Part shown: positions 25,142 through 34,114 of the stretch, piece by piece
How the letters are laid out: each line of letters opens with the position of its first letter
How positions within the stretch are numbered: position 1 is the stretch's first letter
Assembly: GCF_000477435.1 (NCBI RefSeq)
Contig: NC_022576.1
Location: 1,798,001-1,862,000 of the forward strand
Length of the DNA: 64,000 bases
DNA from: Candidatus Symbiobacter mobilis CR
GTDB taxonomy: Bacteria > Pseudomonadota > Gammaproteobacteria > Burkholderiales > Burkholderiaceae_C
Reading direction: 5' to 3'
Position numbers and translations under genes: made by a program
The notes under the pieces: model-generated
What the model was told of the DNA's origin: nothing
What the model saw: the letters and a program-made list of their open reading frames with translations, nothing else
The model's database searches: none

Positions 25142-26413
25142 ATGCCATTGTTTTTGTGCCAGAGAGAAAGGTATCGTGAAGCACTGAATATCCATGATCC
25201 ACTGCGCGGTGCATTTCTGCTGAACTACCTTGATCCAGTGCCAACTGGGGCTGTCGCAGGCATCCCGTCGTGGCGTCGTGTCGTGGGAGTAGTCCTATTT
25301 CTCTACATGCCGATGATCATCCTGTCGGCGATCCCATCCTTGTTTTCTGGAGGCAAGCTCGTCGGTAAAGGTTCGCTTACCGCTGATATCGGTAACCTTT
25401 CTGTATTGCTGTTCCTCATCATTTCGACAAGCCTGCTGCCTATCGGTCGAAGATTGATTGGGATTCTAATTAACGAATTGGAAACAAGGGGTTTGTCGGA
25501 TTCGACGATCAGAGACTTCAATCCTCAGGATGGGCGCTATGGAATGGTGCTGCGGCGAATTGAGCGCCTGACGCGACTCGAGGGCAAAGGAGGCTTGATC
25601 TGGTTTTTGATCATGTTGGTTGACCAAATCGTCGTCTACTTTGCTGTAATCCTAAACGACGCAAACCCCATGTGGCACTCAGCGGCGGCGACCCCGGGCA
25701 GCGCCCTCTACATTTTGTCAGTTGGCGAACGACAGCCCAATTTGGCGGGGCTTTGGTCCGTGTTTGTCTGGAGTCCTTGCATACTCTACTTGATGGTTGT
25801 GGTGGCGAGGTTGCTGGTCGTTTTCGCATGCTTGTGCTCGCACATTGCACGAAACGAGGGTTTGAATATCTGCCCTCACCATCCAGACCGGACTGGAGGC
25901 TTACGACCCATAGGACAAGTTGCGCTCTTCTACTCCCTGTTTACATTCGCACTTGGCGTGGACCTCGCCGGACTTACCCTTGGCGAGTTGGTGATCAATG
26001 AGTTGTTTCGATCCGTCGGTCAGCCGCTGACCGCAAACCTATATCTGCTGTTCAGTCTTTGGGCCCTGTACTTCGCTATAGGGACACTGCTCTTTGTGTT
26101 GCCCCTGATTCCCATCCGCAAGCGTATGGCCAAGGTAAAGCGAGAATATCTGCTGAAATTATCAAAGCTTATTTCGGTCTCGGCTACTCAACACGTTTCC
26201 GAACTTGAGACCAGGACGTTCAACGCTGAAATGCTACAAGGATTGGGGGCTTTGAATGACCTCTACCGCGAAGCACAGGCCATGGCCGTATGGCCCTTTG
26301 ACACAGTGACCATGCTTCGATATAGCGGATTACTCGGGGCGCCATTCATGCCAGTCGTCGCGGATAGGCTACCGGTGATGATGGCTTGGTTGAGGAACTA
26401 TCTCGGATTTTGA
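25142..26413 (+). CDS. Multi-spanning membrane protein, unknown family
   Basis: 423 residues. About seven hydrophobic segments: VVGVVLFLYMPMIILSAI, LSVLLFLIISTSLLPIG, GLIWFLIMLVDQIVVYFAV, CILYLMVVVARLLVVFACL, ALFYSLFTFALGVDLAGLTL, LYLLFSLWALYFAIGTLLF and a short one. A motif CPHHPDRTGGLRPIGQ sits in a loop. No transporter or enzyme signature was recognised. The start at 25142 has GGAGGAG just upstream; the in-frame ATG at 25127 overlaps that ribosome site. It is single, between the PIN TA pair and the convergent zincin-VWA gene. Confidence 0.7.
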   Translation: MPLFLCQRERYREALNIHDPLRGAFLLNYLDPVPTGAVAGIPSWRRVVGVVLFLYMPMIILSAIPSLFSGGKLVGKGSLTADIGNLSVLLFLIISTSLLPIGRRLIGILINELETRGLSDSTIRDFNPQDGRYGMVLRRIERLTRLEGKGGLIWFLIMLVDQIVVYFAVILNDANPMWHSAAATPGSALYILSVGERQPNLAGLWSVFVWSPCILYLMVVVARLLVVFACLCSHIARNEGLNICPHHPDRTGGLRPIGQVALFYSLFTFALGVDLAGLTLGELVINELFRSVGQPLTANLYLLFSLWALYFAIGTLLFVLPLIPIRKRMAKVKREYLLKLSKLISVSATQHVSELETRTFNAEMLQGLGALNDLYREAQAMAVWPFDTVTMLRYSGLLGAPFMPVVADRLPVMMAWLRNYLGF

Positions 26414-26482
26414 TTAAGGTAGGATGATGTCGGTTGCAAATCATAGAGTCCAACGGATTCAGCGACGATCTGGAAAGGAACC

Positions 26483-28333
26483 TCAGTCCGTCAGCAGTTC
26501 GCGCACCAGTGCGCCCATGCGTTCCGGAAACTCGGATACAGGCACTTCCGCCAGATGGCGCGGATAGTATTCGCGCACGTGCCCCGTACCCTCGCCAATT
26601 CCCACGCCGATCAGGTCGATCCCGCTTTCGTTGATCTGGCTTACCGCCAGGCGCAAGTCTTCCTCGTCGGAGTGCCGGCCAGCAGGACCGCCATCGCTCA
26701 CGACAATCAGCAGATGCCGGGTAGCCTGCAGCGACAGCAGCTGTTCTGCCGCCGCCGTAAGTGCCGGTCCGTCGTCGTTGAACTCTGCGCAATTGTGTCC
26801 CCCGGGATTTTCGTCATGGATTTCCAGCTTCATGGCCTCGACACGCTGGCGAACCTCCAGAGTCAGTCCTTCCCCGAAATCGGCCACGGGGATGATCTCA
26901 TCCTGAAACCCCGCCGCCGCCCAGCGCACATGCGGCATGCGCGAGAGCGTCTCGAGCATGATGATGCTGCCCGCCACCGCGGCATCGTCCTTGCCATCGC
27001 GCCCCATGCTGCCCGAGAGGTCGACGAGCAGAAACATAGCCAGGTCGGTGCGGTCCGGCAATCGGGTGCGCTGCCAAAGCCCCACGTATTGGCGCGGGTC
27101 GGCTTCGAAGGCCATGGCCTTGCGCATGTCCAGGCGCACCCCGCTGGCATAGCCGCTCTTGACCTGCGGGTGACGCCGTGGTTGCAAGACAGTTTCAATG
27201 TCCGTAGTGAGCCGGTCGATCGCGGCAGCGTGTTTTTCCCGAATGGCTTCGTAGCGGGTGGGCGGCGATCTGCTGGGCGGGACCGAGCCGCGCCCTGACC
27301 AAGGATCTTCGCTTTCGCCTGCATGACCTGCTGCCGAAGCCATCGGGCGAGGCAAACCGTAAGGTGGTGCCGATGTCTTGTCTTCCCTCAGCGCGTTCAG
27401 CAGGCGTTCGGCCACGACCCGGCTGCGGGCGCTCGGAACCGGTCCGCTATCAGTGGCCCTTTCTAGCACGGCCATGACCGTTGTACGGAGGATGTCGTTG
27501 GTCAGCGCCACATGCGGCGCTAACGGGTTGCCGAGGATGCGCTCGATCTTGCCGCGCAGTTCAGTATCCCCGTCCAGAACCCGGCCGGCACGATGGACAT
27601 CAAGCAGGTGGAGCGACAGTGCGGAGGGCAGAATTTCAGATTGGGCGATGTGAAACGCACGCCAGGCGCTGACGTAGATCGCCATCTCCCGATGGTCGGG
27701 CGAGATGGACGGATCGTCGAGCCGAGGCCGCACCTCCTGGGCGAAGGCCAGCGCGGAATCGTCCTGCGCGGAGAAATCGGCCAACGGCAGGGTTTGCGCA
27801 TACTGCTGTCGTGCATGGCGCGTGGCTGCCAGCGCCTGCGCCACCACGCCGGGGTAGGGCGTACCAACCGCCTGCCAGTCGTTGTGATACTCCTCAATGC
27901 ACCCCAGCACATACAGTGCCGAGTAGGGTGCCCGCGCCAGCGTCTCGCCCGTCAGTTCCGCGCGCTGACTCTGGGCATAGATCTGGTTGATCCATGGCTT
28001 CACGCCGGGAAAGCGCTGCGCCATGAAAGTCTCGACGCGCGGGTCCTCGATGGCATTCAGGATAGAGGCAGTAATCGCCCCCGGCCAGCCGGACAAGTCG
28101 AAATCCGGATAGCGCGAAATCAGGCAGTGGCCGATCTCGTGGGCGACATAGCCGAAGCAGCGCTCAACGCCGTGTTCAACAATGGAATCGCGGGCAACCT
28201 GGAGTACATGGTTCTGAACGTTCCACGCCCAGGAGCTGTCGCTGATCTCGACACGGATGCCGGATTGGTGGGCCAGGCCCGCCGCCAGCGCCAGCAGGCG
28301 TTGCGAGGCGGCCTCGATACTCTCGCGCATCAT
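26483..28333 (-). CDS. Zincin-like plus von Willebrand A domain protein
   Basis: 616 residues. The N-terminal part has a zinc-protease-like HEIGH motif (YVAHEIGHCLISRYPDFDLS) and further conserved NAIEDPRVE, a plausible third-ligand region. The C-terminal part is a VWA domain with the MIDAS motif LLVDLSGSMGRDG, plus HLLIVVSDGGPAGRHSDEED. A Pro/Ser-rich linker joins them. CobT-like VWA proteins paired with a MoxR-type ATPase are known, and here the ATPase gene is immediately upstream with a 4-base ATGA overlap. Metal-dependent folding, insertion or remodelling of a partner is inferred. Target unknown. Confidence 0.85.
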   Translation of the reverse strand: MMRESIEAASQRLLALAAGLAHQSGIRVEISDSSWAWNVQNHVLQVARDSIVEHGVERCFGYVAHEIGHCLISRYPDFDLSGWPGAITASILNAIEDPRVETFMAQRFPGVKPWINQIYAQSQRAELTGETLARAPYSALYVLGCIEEYHNDWQAVGTPYPGVVAQALAATRHARQQYAQTLPLADFSAQDDSALAFAQEVRPRLDDPSISPDHREMAIYVSAWRAFHIAQSEILPSALSLHLLDVHRAGRVLDGDTELRGKIERILGNPLAPHVALTNDILRTTVMAVLERATDSGPVPSARSRVVAERLLNALREDKTSAPPYGLPRPMASAAGHAGESEDPWSGRGSVPPSRSPPTRYEAIREKHAAAIDRLTTDIETVLQPRRHPQVKSGYASGVRLDMRKAMAFEADPRQYVGLWQRTRLPDRTDLAMFLLVDLSGSMGRDGKDDAAVAGSIIMLETLSRMPHVRWAAAGFQDEIIPVADFGEGLTLEVRQRVEAMKLEIHDENPGGHNCAEFNDDGPALTAAAEQLLSLQATRHLLIVVSDGGPAGRHSDEEDLRLAVSQINESGIDLIGVGIGEGTGHVREYYPRHLAEVPVSEFPERMGALVRELLTD

Positions 28334-31140
28334 GCCGCCTCGCGATCCGATGCTGCATCTTCATCACCCTGCAACTGCTCGGCGCGGGCCTTCAGCGTCG
28401 CCACCAGACGCGCGCGCTGGCTGTGAAGCGCATGGGCTTCCGCCTGCGCGGCACGCTGTTGCGCCTGCACGATCAGCACGGCAGTCAGGCCATTGGCTTC
28501 CTGCAAGGCGCGCACGGTTTCGCGGTCGGCCGGGGAATCCATGCGATTCACGTAATAGCGGGTGATGGCTTGCTCGATGGCGTTGCCGAGTGAAAACGCC
28601 TCTGCCGCCGTCTTCGCCAACTGGTCGACCAGAAAATCCAGCACCAGAAACAGCCCGCGACGGGTGAAAACATGGCGCTCCTTGCGGCGTGCCCCCAGCT
28701 TGGCGGCACTATCTCCATCGCGACCGGAAACACCGATCATCGACATGTGAAAGCGAGCCAGCGACAACAGCGCCCCGTCGATGCCAGGCAATTCTGCCAG
28801 CGCGCCATACGGCGGTGTCCCGCACGAATCGCCGCGCACCCAGGCTCCGCCCATCAAGACCGCCGGCTGCTCGCCGGCTACCCAGTAGCGCAACATGGCG
28901 AGGTAATCCTGTTCATCTGGCACCGGGCAGAAGCGGTATCCGCCGAAGCGGTCGCGCCAGGCGGGCGAAAGCGTGCTGCGTCCGGCAAACTCGGCCGGGT
29001 TCATGGTCGCGAGCACCCGAAAGTCCGCATGCACGTCCTCCCCGGCGAGCAGCGAGCCGTCATGTTCGCTCATCAAGAGCGAAGGGCTGCGCTCCATGAT
29101 CGGGTTCAGGCGTTCCAGAACCTGGGGTTCGGCCAAATTGACCTCGTCCATCAGCAGCCAATAACCCTGGCGCATGGCCTTGGGCACAGCGCCATCCTCC
29201 CAGCGCCAACCGCCGGATTCTGCTGGCACATAGCGGCCGATCAGTTCGCCCGTATCCGTCTGGCCGTTCAGGTTCAAGCGGATGACTGGCTGGTTCAACA
29301 TCTTGGCCAGATACAGGATGGAACTGGTTTTTGAGGTCGACGTATCGCCCTCCAGCAGTACCGGCTCGCGCAAATGCACGCTCGCCGCCAGATGTTCCAG
29401 CGTCGCCAGTGTGGGCGTATCGAGGCAGAAGCTCTTTGTGTCAACGTCGATCAGAAGCGGGTGATCGAGCGGCACATCCGCGCGGCTCGGCAGGCGATAC
29501 GCACCCAAGCGAACAACATCCCCGCCCACTTCAATGGCCTTGCCCAACTGGACATCGGGTGGCGGCAGAGGAAGCTTGCTGGCAGCCAGAAGCGAAACCG
29601 GCTTGGGCTCCGGTTTCTTGCCGGCAACATGACTGGGATGGGTGTCGACCTCCACCCAGATATCGTTGTCGTGATCCGACCAGTCCTTTTCCAGTTTGAT
29701 GGCAATGCCCTCCTGCCGAAACAGGTTGGCAATCTCCTCCAGCAGATCGCGCGGTGCGCCGCCATAGCGGATCGTTGCGCCGCGCCCCATCTTGATCGAC
29801 ATCGGTGCCGACGTGTCCGTTTGGAATTCATCAAAACCCCAGGTGCGCAAGGTGCCCAACGTCTCTTCCCAGCCTTCCGGCTGCTCGCAGTTGAGCTTGA
29901 AGTCATAACCCGCGCCACGGCGATCGGGCAGAGTGCCGGCCAGCGCCGCCCCCATCGGCAGCTTGATGCGGACCACCGCTTCCTTCGCCTCGCCCTTGTG
30001 CTCGACGAGCCGATAGCCGGCCGGCAGGGTATTGCCCTGAATGAAGAGACGCAGGGTGTCGCCGATGCGCTGCTTTTGCTGCGGGCAGAGTTCCGCCATC
30101 GCCCAGATCACCTGAAACCCGGCGCTGGCTTCCGCAACCGGCAACGGACGCTCCACCACCGTAAAGCCTTGCGTTTGCAACTGCGCTGCCAACGGCGCAA
30201 CAGCTTCGGCGCAATCCGTCAGCAGCTCGATGTCGAAACGATCCGGCGAGTCGCCCGTGTAGGGACGCAACTGCTGATTGCGCCAGGCCGCGATGGGCAA
30301 ATGCAGTTCGCACTTGGCCACCACCGGGATATCGAGGTCCTTGCTGGCCTTGATCTTCAGCGGGTGACGGCCAAGATCAACGCCATCGGCCTTCAGGATT
30401 TCCAGGATCGCATGCTCCAACGCAACGCGCTCGGCGGCAAACTCGGGGCTGCGCAGCGGCCCCAACCCCAACTGAAAGCGGGACTTGGGCTGCTTGAGTG
30501 AAGGCACCACTTTGAAACCGGCCAGTCCTTCAGCTTGCAGGTGGGCCATCACTGTCGGGTCATCACAATGGACGACGACGGGGAAAAGGCGCTTCGCCTG
30601 TGCAACCGCACAGGAAGTGCGCAGCACCAGTCCGATTGCATTGTTGCTCACACCGCCGCTCGCCTGGCGCGGTGAGATGTCACGCTGGCGCAGCAGCCAA
30701 AGGATGCGGTGGCGGAGAAACAAAGGCACGTCGCTGCCGAAAGAAACAATATCCTGCTCGGGCCAAGCCGGTTCGATCAGCTTCGCCGAAAATCCGATGC
30801 GATGAAGTTCGTCGGCTATGTCGGCTGCAACGTCCTGCGCCGCGCAGGCAATGGGGATATCGAAACGGGAAAACGAGACATCGGATTCGAAGCCGAGGCA
30901 GAGCAGGGCATCAAGGCCGTTGTCGGCCAGCGTGGCATCGGTGGCGACCGGCGGATCGAAGGGCGCGATTGCCTTACGGATGGCCTGGGTTTCGCCCAAC
31001 GACAGGCCATCGCGAACCCAGAAATGGTAGCCGCCGGAGGCGTTATCGAGAGAAACCTTGCAGGATGCGGCTTCGAGATTCGCGCCGACTTCGATGGCGA
31101 GCGCGTTGTCGCTGCTGACGATTTTGAGTTTCATGTCCAT
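28330..31140 (-). CDS. Large MoxR/AAA_5-type ATPase
   Basis: 936 residues from MDMKLKIVSSDNALAIEVGA. The AAA module is in the last 350 residues: a variant Walker A (LLEGDTSTSKTSSILYLA), NLNGQTDTGELIGRYVP, Walker B (YWLLMDEVNLAEPQVLERLN) and a sensor-like VLATMNPAEFAGRSTLSPAWRDRF. This is the dynein/midasin-like AAA_5 type. The N-terminal 550 residues contain several units of the form 'D..D.A..L...GF......' (ADIADELHRIGFSAKLIE, AVAPLAAQLQTQGFTVVE, DLLEEIANLFRQEGIAIKLE) and resemble no domain I know. It is coupled to the zincin-VWA gene. An IS ends one base upstream of the first start codon, so its native promoter is gone. ATG 31134 is an alternative start. Confidence 0.82.
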   Translation of the reverse strand: MDMKLKIVSSDNALAIEVGANLEAASCKVSLDNASGGYHFWVRDGLSLGETQAIRKAIAPFDPPVATDATLADNGLDALLCLGFESDVSFSRFDIPIACAAQDVAADIADELHRIGFSAKLIEPAWPEQDIVSFGSDVPLFLRHRILWLLRQRDISPRQASGGVSNNAIGLVLRTSCAVAQAKRLFPVVVHCDDPTVMAHLQAEGLAGFKVVPSLKQPKSRFQLGLGPLRSPEFAAERVALEHAILEILKADGVDLGRHPLKIKASKDLDIPVVAKCELHLPIAAWRNQQLRPYTGDSPDRFDIELLTDCAEAVAPLAAQLQTQGFTVVERPLPVAEASAGFQVIWAMAELCPQQKQRIGDTLRLFIQGNTLPAGYRLVEHKGEAKEAVVRIKLPMGAALAGTLPDRRGAGYDFKLNCEQPEGWEETLGTLRTWGFDEFQTDTSAPMSIKMGRGATIRYGGAPRDLLEEIANLFRQEGIAIKLEKDWSDHDNDIWVEVDTHPSHVAGKKPEPKPVSLLAASKLPLPPPDVQLGKAIEVGGDVVRLGAYRLPSRADVPLDHPLLIDVDTKSFCLDTPTLATLEHLAASVHLREPVLLEGDTSTSKTSSILYLAKMLNQPVIRLNLNGQTDTGELIGRYVPAESGGWRWEDGAVPKAMRQGYWLLMDEVNLAEPQVLERLNPIMERSPSLLMSEHDGSLLAGEDVHADFRVLATMNPAEFAGRSTLSPAWRDRFGGYRFCPVPDEQDYLAMLRYWVAGEQPAVLMGGAWVRGDSCGTPPYGALAELPGIDGALLSLARFHMSMIGVSGRDGDSAAKLGARRKERHVFTRRGLFLVLDFLVDQLAKTAAEAFSLGNAIEQAITRYYVNRMDSPADRETVRALQEANGLTAVLIVQAQQRAAQAEAHALHSQRARLVATLKARAEQLQGDEDAASDREAA

Positions 31141-31141
31141 A

Positions 31142-32656
31142 GAGCCTCTTGCAAAACTTCCTGCCGAAGCGAAGAGCCGACTGCATGTGTCGCCCATAAA
31201 TTGCGATTTTTTGGAGTCAAAGGGCTGATTCCGGAGTGGAATCGTTCCTGTGTCTATCCTGAAGGTCGGTATTTCATGATTCAGGGCGAACGGAAGCCGA
31301 CATCTGCGGATGCCGTGGATTCCAAGGCGGGAGAAAGGGGGATCATGATCGCAATCGCATCAATTGGTCGGCGCACAGCGCCAGCACGCCGAACATCAGG
31401 TGGCTCATTACTTTGGTAGCGCCCCTGACCATGAGGTGGCTTGCGCCAAACTCGTCCTTGAGGCGAGCGTTGGTGCGCTCTGCAGCGGTACGTTCGTTGT
31501 AGCGAATGGCTTCGTGAGGCAAAAACTCGATCTTCTCGCCTCCACGCGGATTGTGGTCAATCAGCGGGACATGGCCCAGATTTCGGCTGTCCTCCCGGAG
31601 ATCATGGCTGCAATAGGCTGCATCCATCAGATCGTAGAGATTCGTCACCCGCTGGGCGCTGATCCGCGACAAGGGGATGGCTGCACGGCTGTCGTGCATC
31701 GAGGCCGAGGACAGCAATGCGGCGATAGGCACGCCACAGTCGGCCGTGTCGAGGTGCAATTTGTAGCCATTCCAACTGACCTTGTAGCCTTGAGCATTGG
31801 ACTTGGTACCCCGATCACAAGCTGTGGGAATCTCCTCGATCATCTCAGCCAGTGTTTGTATGCGCTGACGCGCTAATGGGGAGATTTTGGCCGTCTGCTG
31901 GCGTTCTTCACCACTCTTTGGGCGCCCACGCCGCCGCTTGGGCGCGACCGGCGTATCGCAGACTGTGGCCGTTGGCTGGGATGCTGGTGGAGCGTCGGTC
32001 GCTGGGGTGGTTGTGGGAACGGATGACGGCGCTTGTGTTGCCTTGACCGAACAGGGGCGCTCGCGTGCTTCGATGGCTGTGCCATCCCGGCTGATGTGCC
32101 CAATCAGCTCCTTGCCGAGGTGTTCTTGGATCAAGGCTTCATGCACTCGCTCGGCCAAACGGGCCTTGGCAAATTCGTCGAAGGCGCGCGAGAAGGTGGC
32201 TTCCGAGGGCAGCACTTTTTGGGTCGGACAACCACAGATGCGGCGCAAGGAACGATCCACGGACAGGCGTTCGATCAACCCCACCGTCGTGGTAATCCCC
32301 AATACCACCTTGGCGACAAAAGCGTTTGCCAGCCACGAGCGTTCGTGCGGCGGGCGACCGAGACCGCACCACGATGCCCGTACATACTCCTCAAGGCGAA
32401 CCCACTCCAGGGTATGGATCACTTTCTCCAGTTTGGGTATCAACGGCCCCACCTCATTCCAGAGTTCTGGCAAAAGCTCTTCTTGGACAATGCTCCAACG
32501 TTGCATGAGAAGTTCGCGTCGATTACTATTCATTTTGCGGGCGTTCGATGTCGGATTGAAGAACTTCATCTTGCCAGAAATGGCGCGCCCGCACCCGAAA
32601 TTTTTGCCTCAACCGGCAAAAATTCAGCCTCGGAATGGGGGTTTTGCAAGAGGCTC
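31142..32656 (-). mobile_element. Insertion sequence with DUF772/DDE transposase
   Basis: Bounded by perfect 16-base inverted repeats: GAGCCTCTTGCAAAAC (31142-31157) and GTTTTGCAAGAGGCTC (32641-32656). It carries one minus-strand transposase gene. It separates the start of the AAA ATPase gene on the left from the body of a Phd antitoxin gene on the right. No clear target duplication is seen (flanks CCATA and ATCTT). A solo end of the same family is at 18749. Confidence 0.85.
31343..32569 (-). CDS. IS5/IS1182-like transposase
   Basis: 408 residues. The DUF772-type N-terminal part (ERSWLANAFVAKVVLGITTT, SVDRSLRRICGCPTQKVLPS, EATFSRAFDEFAKARLAERV) is followed by a Pro/Thr-rich insert and a DDE core (HISRDGTAIEARERP, DLMDAAYCSHDL, NERTAAERTNARLKDEFGA). 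It appears intact. The true start may be MNSNRREL at 32533 or MQRWSIV slightly downstream. Exact IS family not settled from the sequence alone. Confidence 0.85.
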   Translation of the reverse strand: MKFFNPTSNARKMNSNRRELLMQRWSIVQEELLPELWNEVGPLIPKLEKVIHTLEWVRLEEYVRASWCGLGRPPHERSWLANAFVAKVVLGITTTVGLIERLSVDRSLRRICGCPTQKVLPSEATFSRAFDEFAKARLAERVHEALIQEHLGKELIGHISRDGTAIEARERPCSVKATQAPSSVPTTTPATDAPPASQPTATVCDTPVAPKRRRGRPKSGEERQQTAKISPLARQRIQTLAEMIEEIPTACDRGTKSNAQGYKVSWNGYKLHLDTADCGVPIAALLSSASMHDSRAAIPLSRISAQRVTNLYDLMDAAYCSHDLREDSRNLGHVPLIDHNPRGGEKIEFLPHEAIRYNERTAAERTNARLKDEFGASHLMVRGATKVMSHLMFGVLALCADQLMRLRS

Positions 32657-32865
32657 ATCTTTATCGTCTTATCGATGAAGCCGCCGAATCCCACGAGCCC
32701 ATCGTTATTTCAGGCAAGCGCAGCAGCGCTGTTTTGTTGTCTGCGGAAGATTGGAGCGCGATTCAGGAAACCTTGTATTTGCTCGCCGTTCCAGGCATGC
32801 GCGAGTCCATCAAGGCAGGTATGGCAGAGCCACTTGCCCAAAGTGCCAAGGAGCTTACGTGGTGA
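32635..32865 (+). CDS. Phd/YefM-type antitoxin with IS-derived N-terminus
   Basis: 76 residues. From LYRLIDEAAESHEPIVISGK through SAVLLSAEDWSAIQETLYLL and VPGMRESIKAGMAEP it is a standard Phd/YefM antitoxin. The family's usual first dozen residues (a TASEAR-type start) are missing. Instead MGVLQEAH is encoded by the IS end: the ATG is at 32635 and the inverted repeat codes GVLQEA. The original start and promoter were removed by the insertion. The DNA-binding half may be impaired. The toxin gene follows with a 4-base overlap. Confidence 0.8.
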   Translation: MGVLQEAHLYRLIDEAAESHEPIVISGKRSSAVLLSAEDWSAIQETLYLLAVPGMRESIKAGMAEPLAQSAKELTW

Positions 32866-33125
32866 GTTGGGCACTTGTTTTTGCCAGGCAAGCGCTTCAA
32901 GATGCAAAGAAGCTCGCAGCAAGTGACCTCAAGCCCAAAACGCAAGAGTTGCTCACTGTGCTTGCAAAAGATCCATTTCCCAATCCGCCGCCCTTGGAAA
33001 AATTGGTCGGTGATCTCGCTGGCGCTTACTCACGGCGCATCAATATTCAGCACCGCATCGTTTACGAAGTCTTTCTCCAAGAAAAAACCGTTCGCGTCTT
33101 GCGCATGTGGACGCACTATGAGTAA
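32862..33125 (+). CDS. YoeB/Txe-type toxin
   Basis: 87 residues from a GTG start that overlaps the antitoxin stop (GTGA). SWALVFARQALQDAKKLAAS, then PFPNPPPLEKLVGDLAGAYS, RRINIQHRIVYEV and VRVLRMWTHYE are YoeB/Txe features, with the terminal HYE matching the active-site tail. Members cleave mRNA in the ribosomal A site. It looks intact even though its antitoxin has been rebuilt. Confidence 0.88.
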   Translation: MSWALVFARQALQDAKKLAASDLKPKTQELLTVLAKDPFPNPPPLEKLVGDLAGAYSRRINIQHRIVYEVFLQEKTVRVLRMWTHYE

Positions 33126-33199
33126 GAACCTATTTCAGTAAGAAGGCGAGCTAAAGCAGTGTGCATGGCGCTGGAGCGCAGGAACCGGAGTATCAGATT

Positions 33200-34114
33200 A
33201 TGAAATTCCTTGATGTCAAAACAGACTATGCGTTCAAGAAAGTTTTCGGTAGCGATAACTCCAAAAACATTCTGTTGAGCTTTCTCAATTCCTTGGACTT
33301 GTTTCACGATCAAGGATTCATCGAAGACTTGACTATCGTCGACCCCTACCAGATTCCGCTGATCCAGGGAATGAAAGACACCTTTGTCAATGTCCGGGCC
33401 ACGTTGTCCAACGGCACGTCGGTCATCATCGAAATGCAGGTATTGAATGTGCCAGGATTTGAACAGCGCGTGCTGTACAACGCCGCAAAGGCGTACTCCA
33501 CGCAACTGATCAAAGGGGAACATTATCACCTTCTCAATCCTGTGGTCGCCCTGACCATCACGGACTTTGTGATGTTCGAAAATTACAGCGAATATGTGAG
33601 CACGTTCCAATTGATTGAAAAAGACCAGCTCGTGCAGTACAACGGCGATATCGAGCTTGTCTTCATCGAACTACCCAAGTTCCACAAAACAGAATCCGAA
33701 TTGATCGATATCGTGGATAAATGGATTTATTTCATTCAAAACGCAGGCGGCCTGGCTTACATTCCAGAAACACTCGGACAATTGCCTGTATTTTCGCAAG
33801 CCTTCACCATTGCCAACGAAGCTGGATTATCCCAAGAAGAACTGGCCATGCAAAGCAAGCGCAAAGATTTCATCATTCTGCAAAAAGACTCCATCGCATT
33901 GGCTCATGCGAATGGGATCAGGGAAGGCAAGGTAGAAGGAATCCAGGAAGGGAAAGAAGAAGGGATCAAGATAGGAAAAGAAGAAGGAAAATGGGAAGCG
34001 AAGCTCGAAGTCGCGCAACGCTTATTGCAACACGGGATGTCTCTGCAACAAATTACCGAAGTGGTAGGGTTGCCAGTCGAGCAACTTTCCCAATACATGC
34101 AGAAGAACGACTAG
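33200..34114 (+). CDS. Rpn/YhgA-like PD-(D/E)XK nuclease-family protein
   Basis: 304 residues. MKFLDVKTDYAFKKVFGSDN is the family start. The nuclease-like core is FVNVRATLSNGTSVIIEMQV, where the usual Asp of the 'D-V-R/K ... E-M-Q' motif appears to be Asn. FEQRVLYNAAKAYSTQL follows. Near the C-terminus lies a G-K-E-E-G repeat tract (IREGKVEGIQEGKEEGIKIG) and a short sequence resembling a helix-turn-helix (GMSLQQITEVVGLPVEQL). Members are called 'PD-(D/E)XK nuclease family transposase' and RpnA promotes RecA-independent recombination in E. coli. The loss of the acidic residue may make it inactive. Confidence 0.8.
   Translation: MKFLDVKTDYAFKKVFGSDNSKNILLSFLNSLDLFHDQGFIEDLTIVDPYQIPLIQGMKDTFVNVRATLSNGTSVIIEMQVLNVPGFEQRVLYNAAKAYSTQLIKGEHYHLLNPVVALTITDFVMFENYSEYVSTFQLIEKDQLVQYNGDIELVFIELPKFHKTESELIDIVDKWIYFIQNAGGLAYIPETLGQLPVFSQAFTIANEAGLSQEELAMQSKRKDFIILQKDSIALAHANGIREGKVEGIQEGKEEGIKIGKEEGKWEAKLEVAQRLLQHGMSLQQITEVVGLPVEQLSQYMQKND

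Noticed and set aside
29374..30501. Long plus-strand open frame opposite the AAA_5 ATPase gene
   Set aside because: Antisense shadow of a GC-rich gene; no motif, and the minus-strand frame has clear AAA motifs.
33941..33998. Purine-rich GGAAAGAAGAAGG tract as a possible regulatory repeat
   Set aside because: It encodes the G-K-E-E-G tract typical of the Rpn-like family, so coding explains it.
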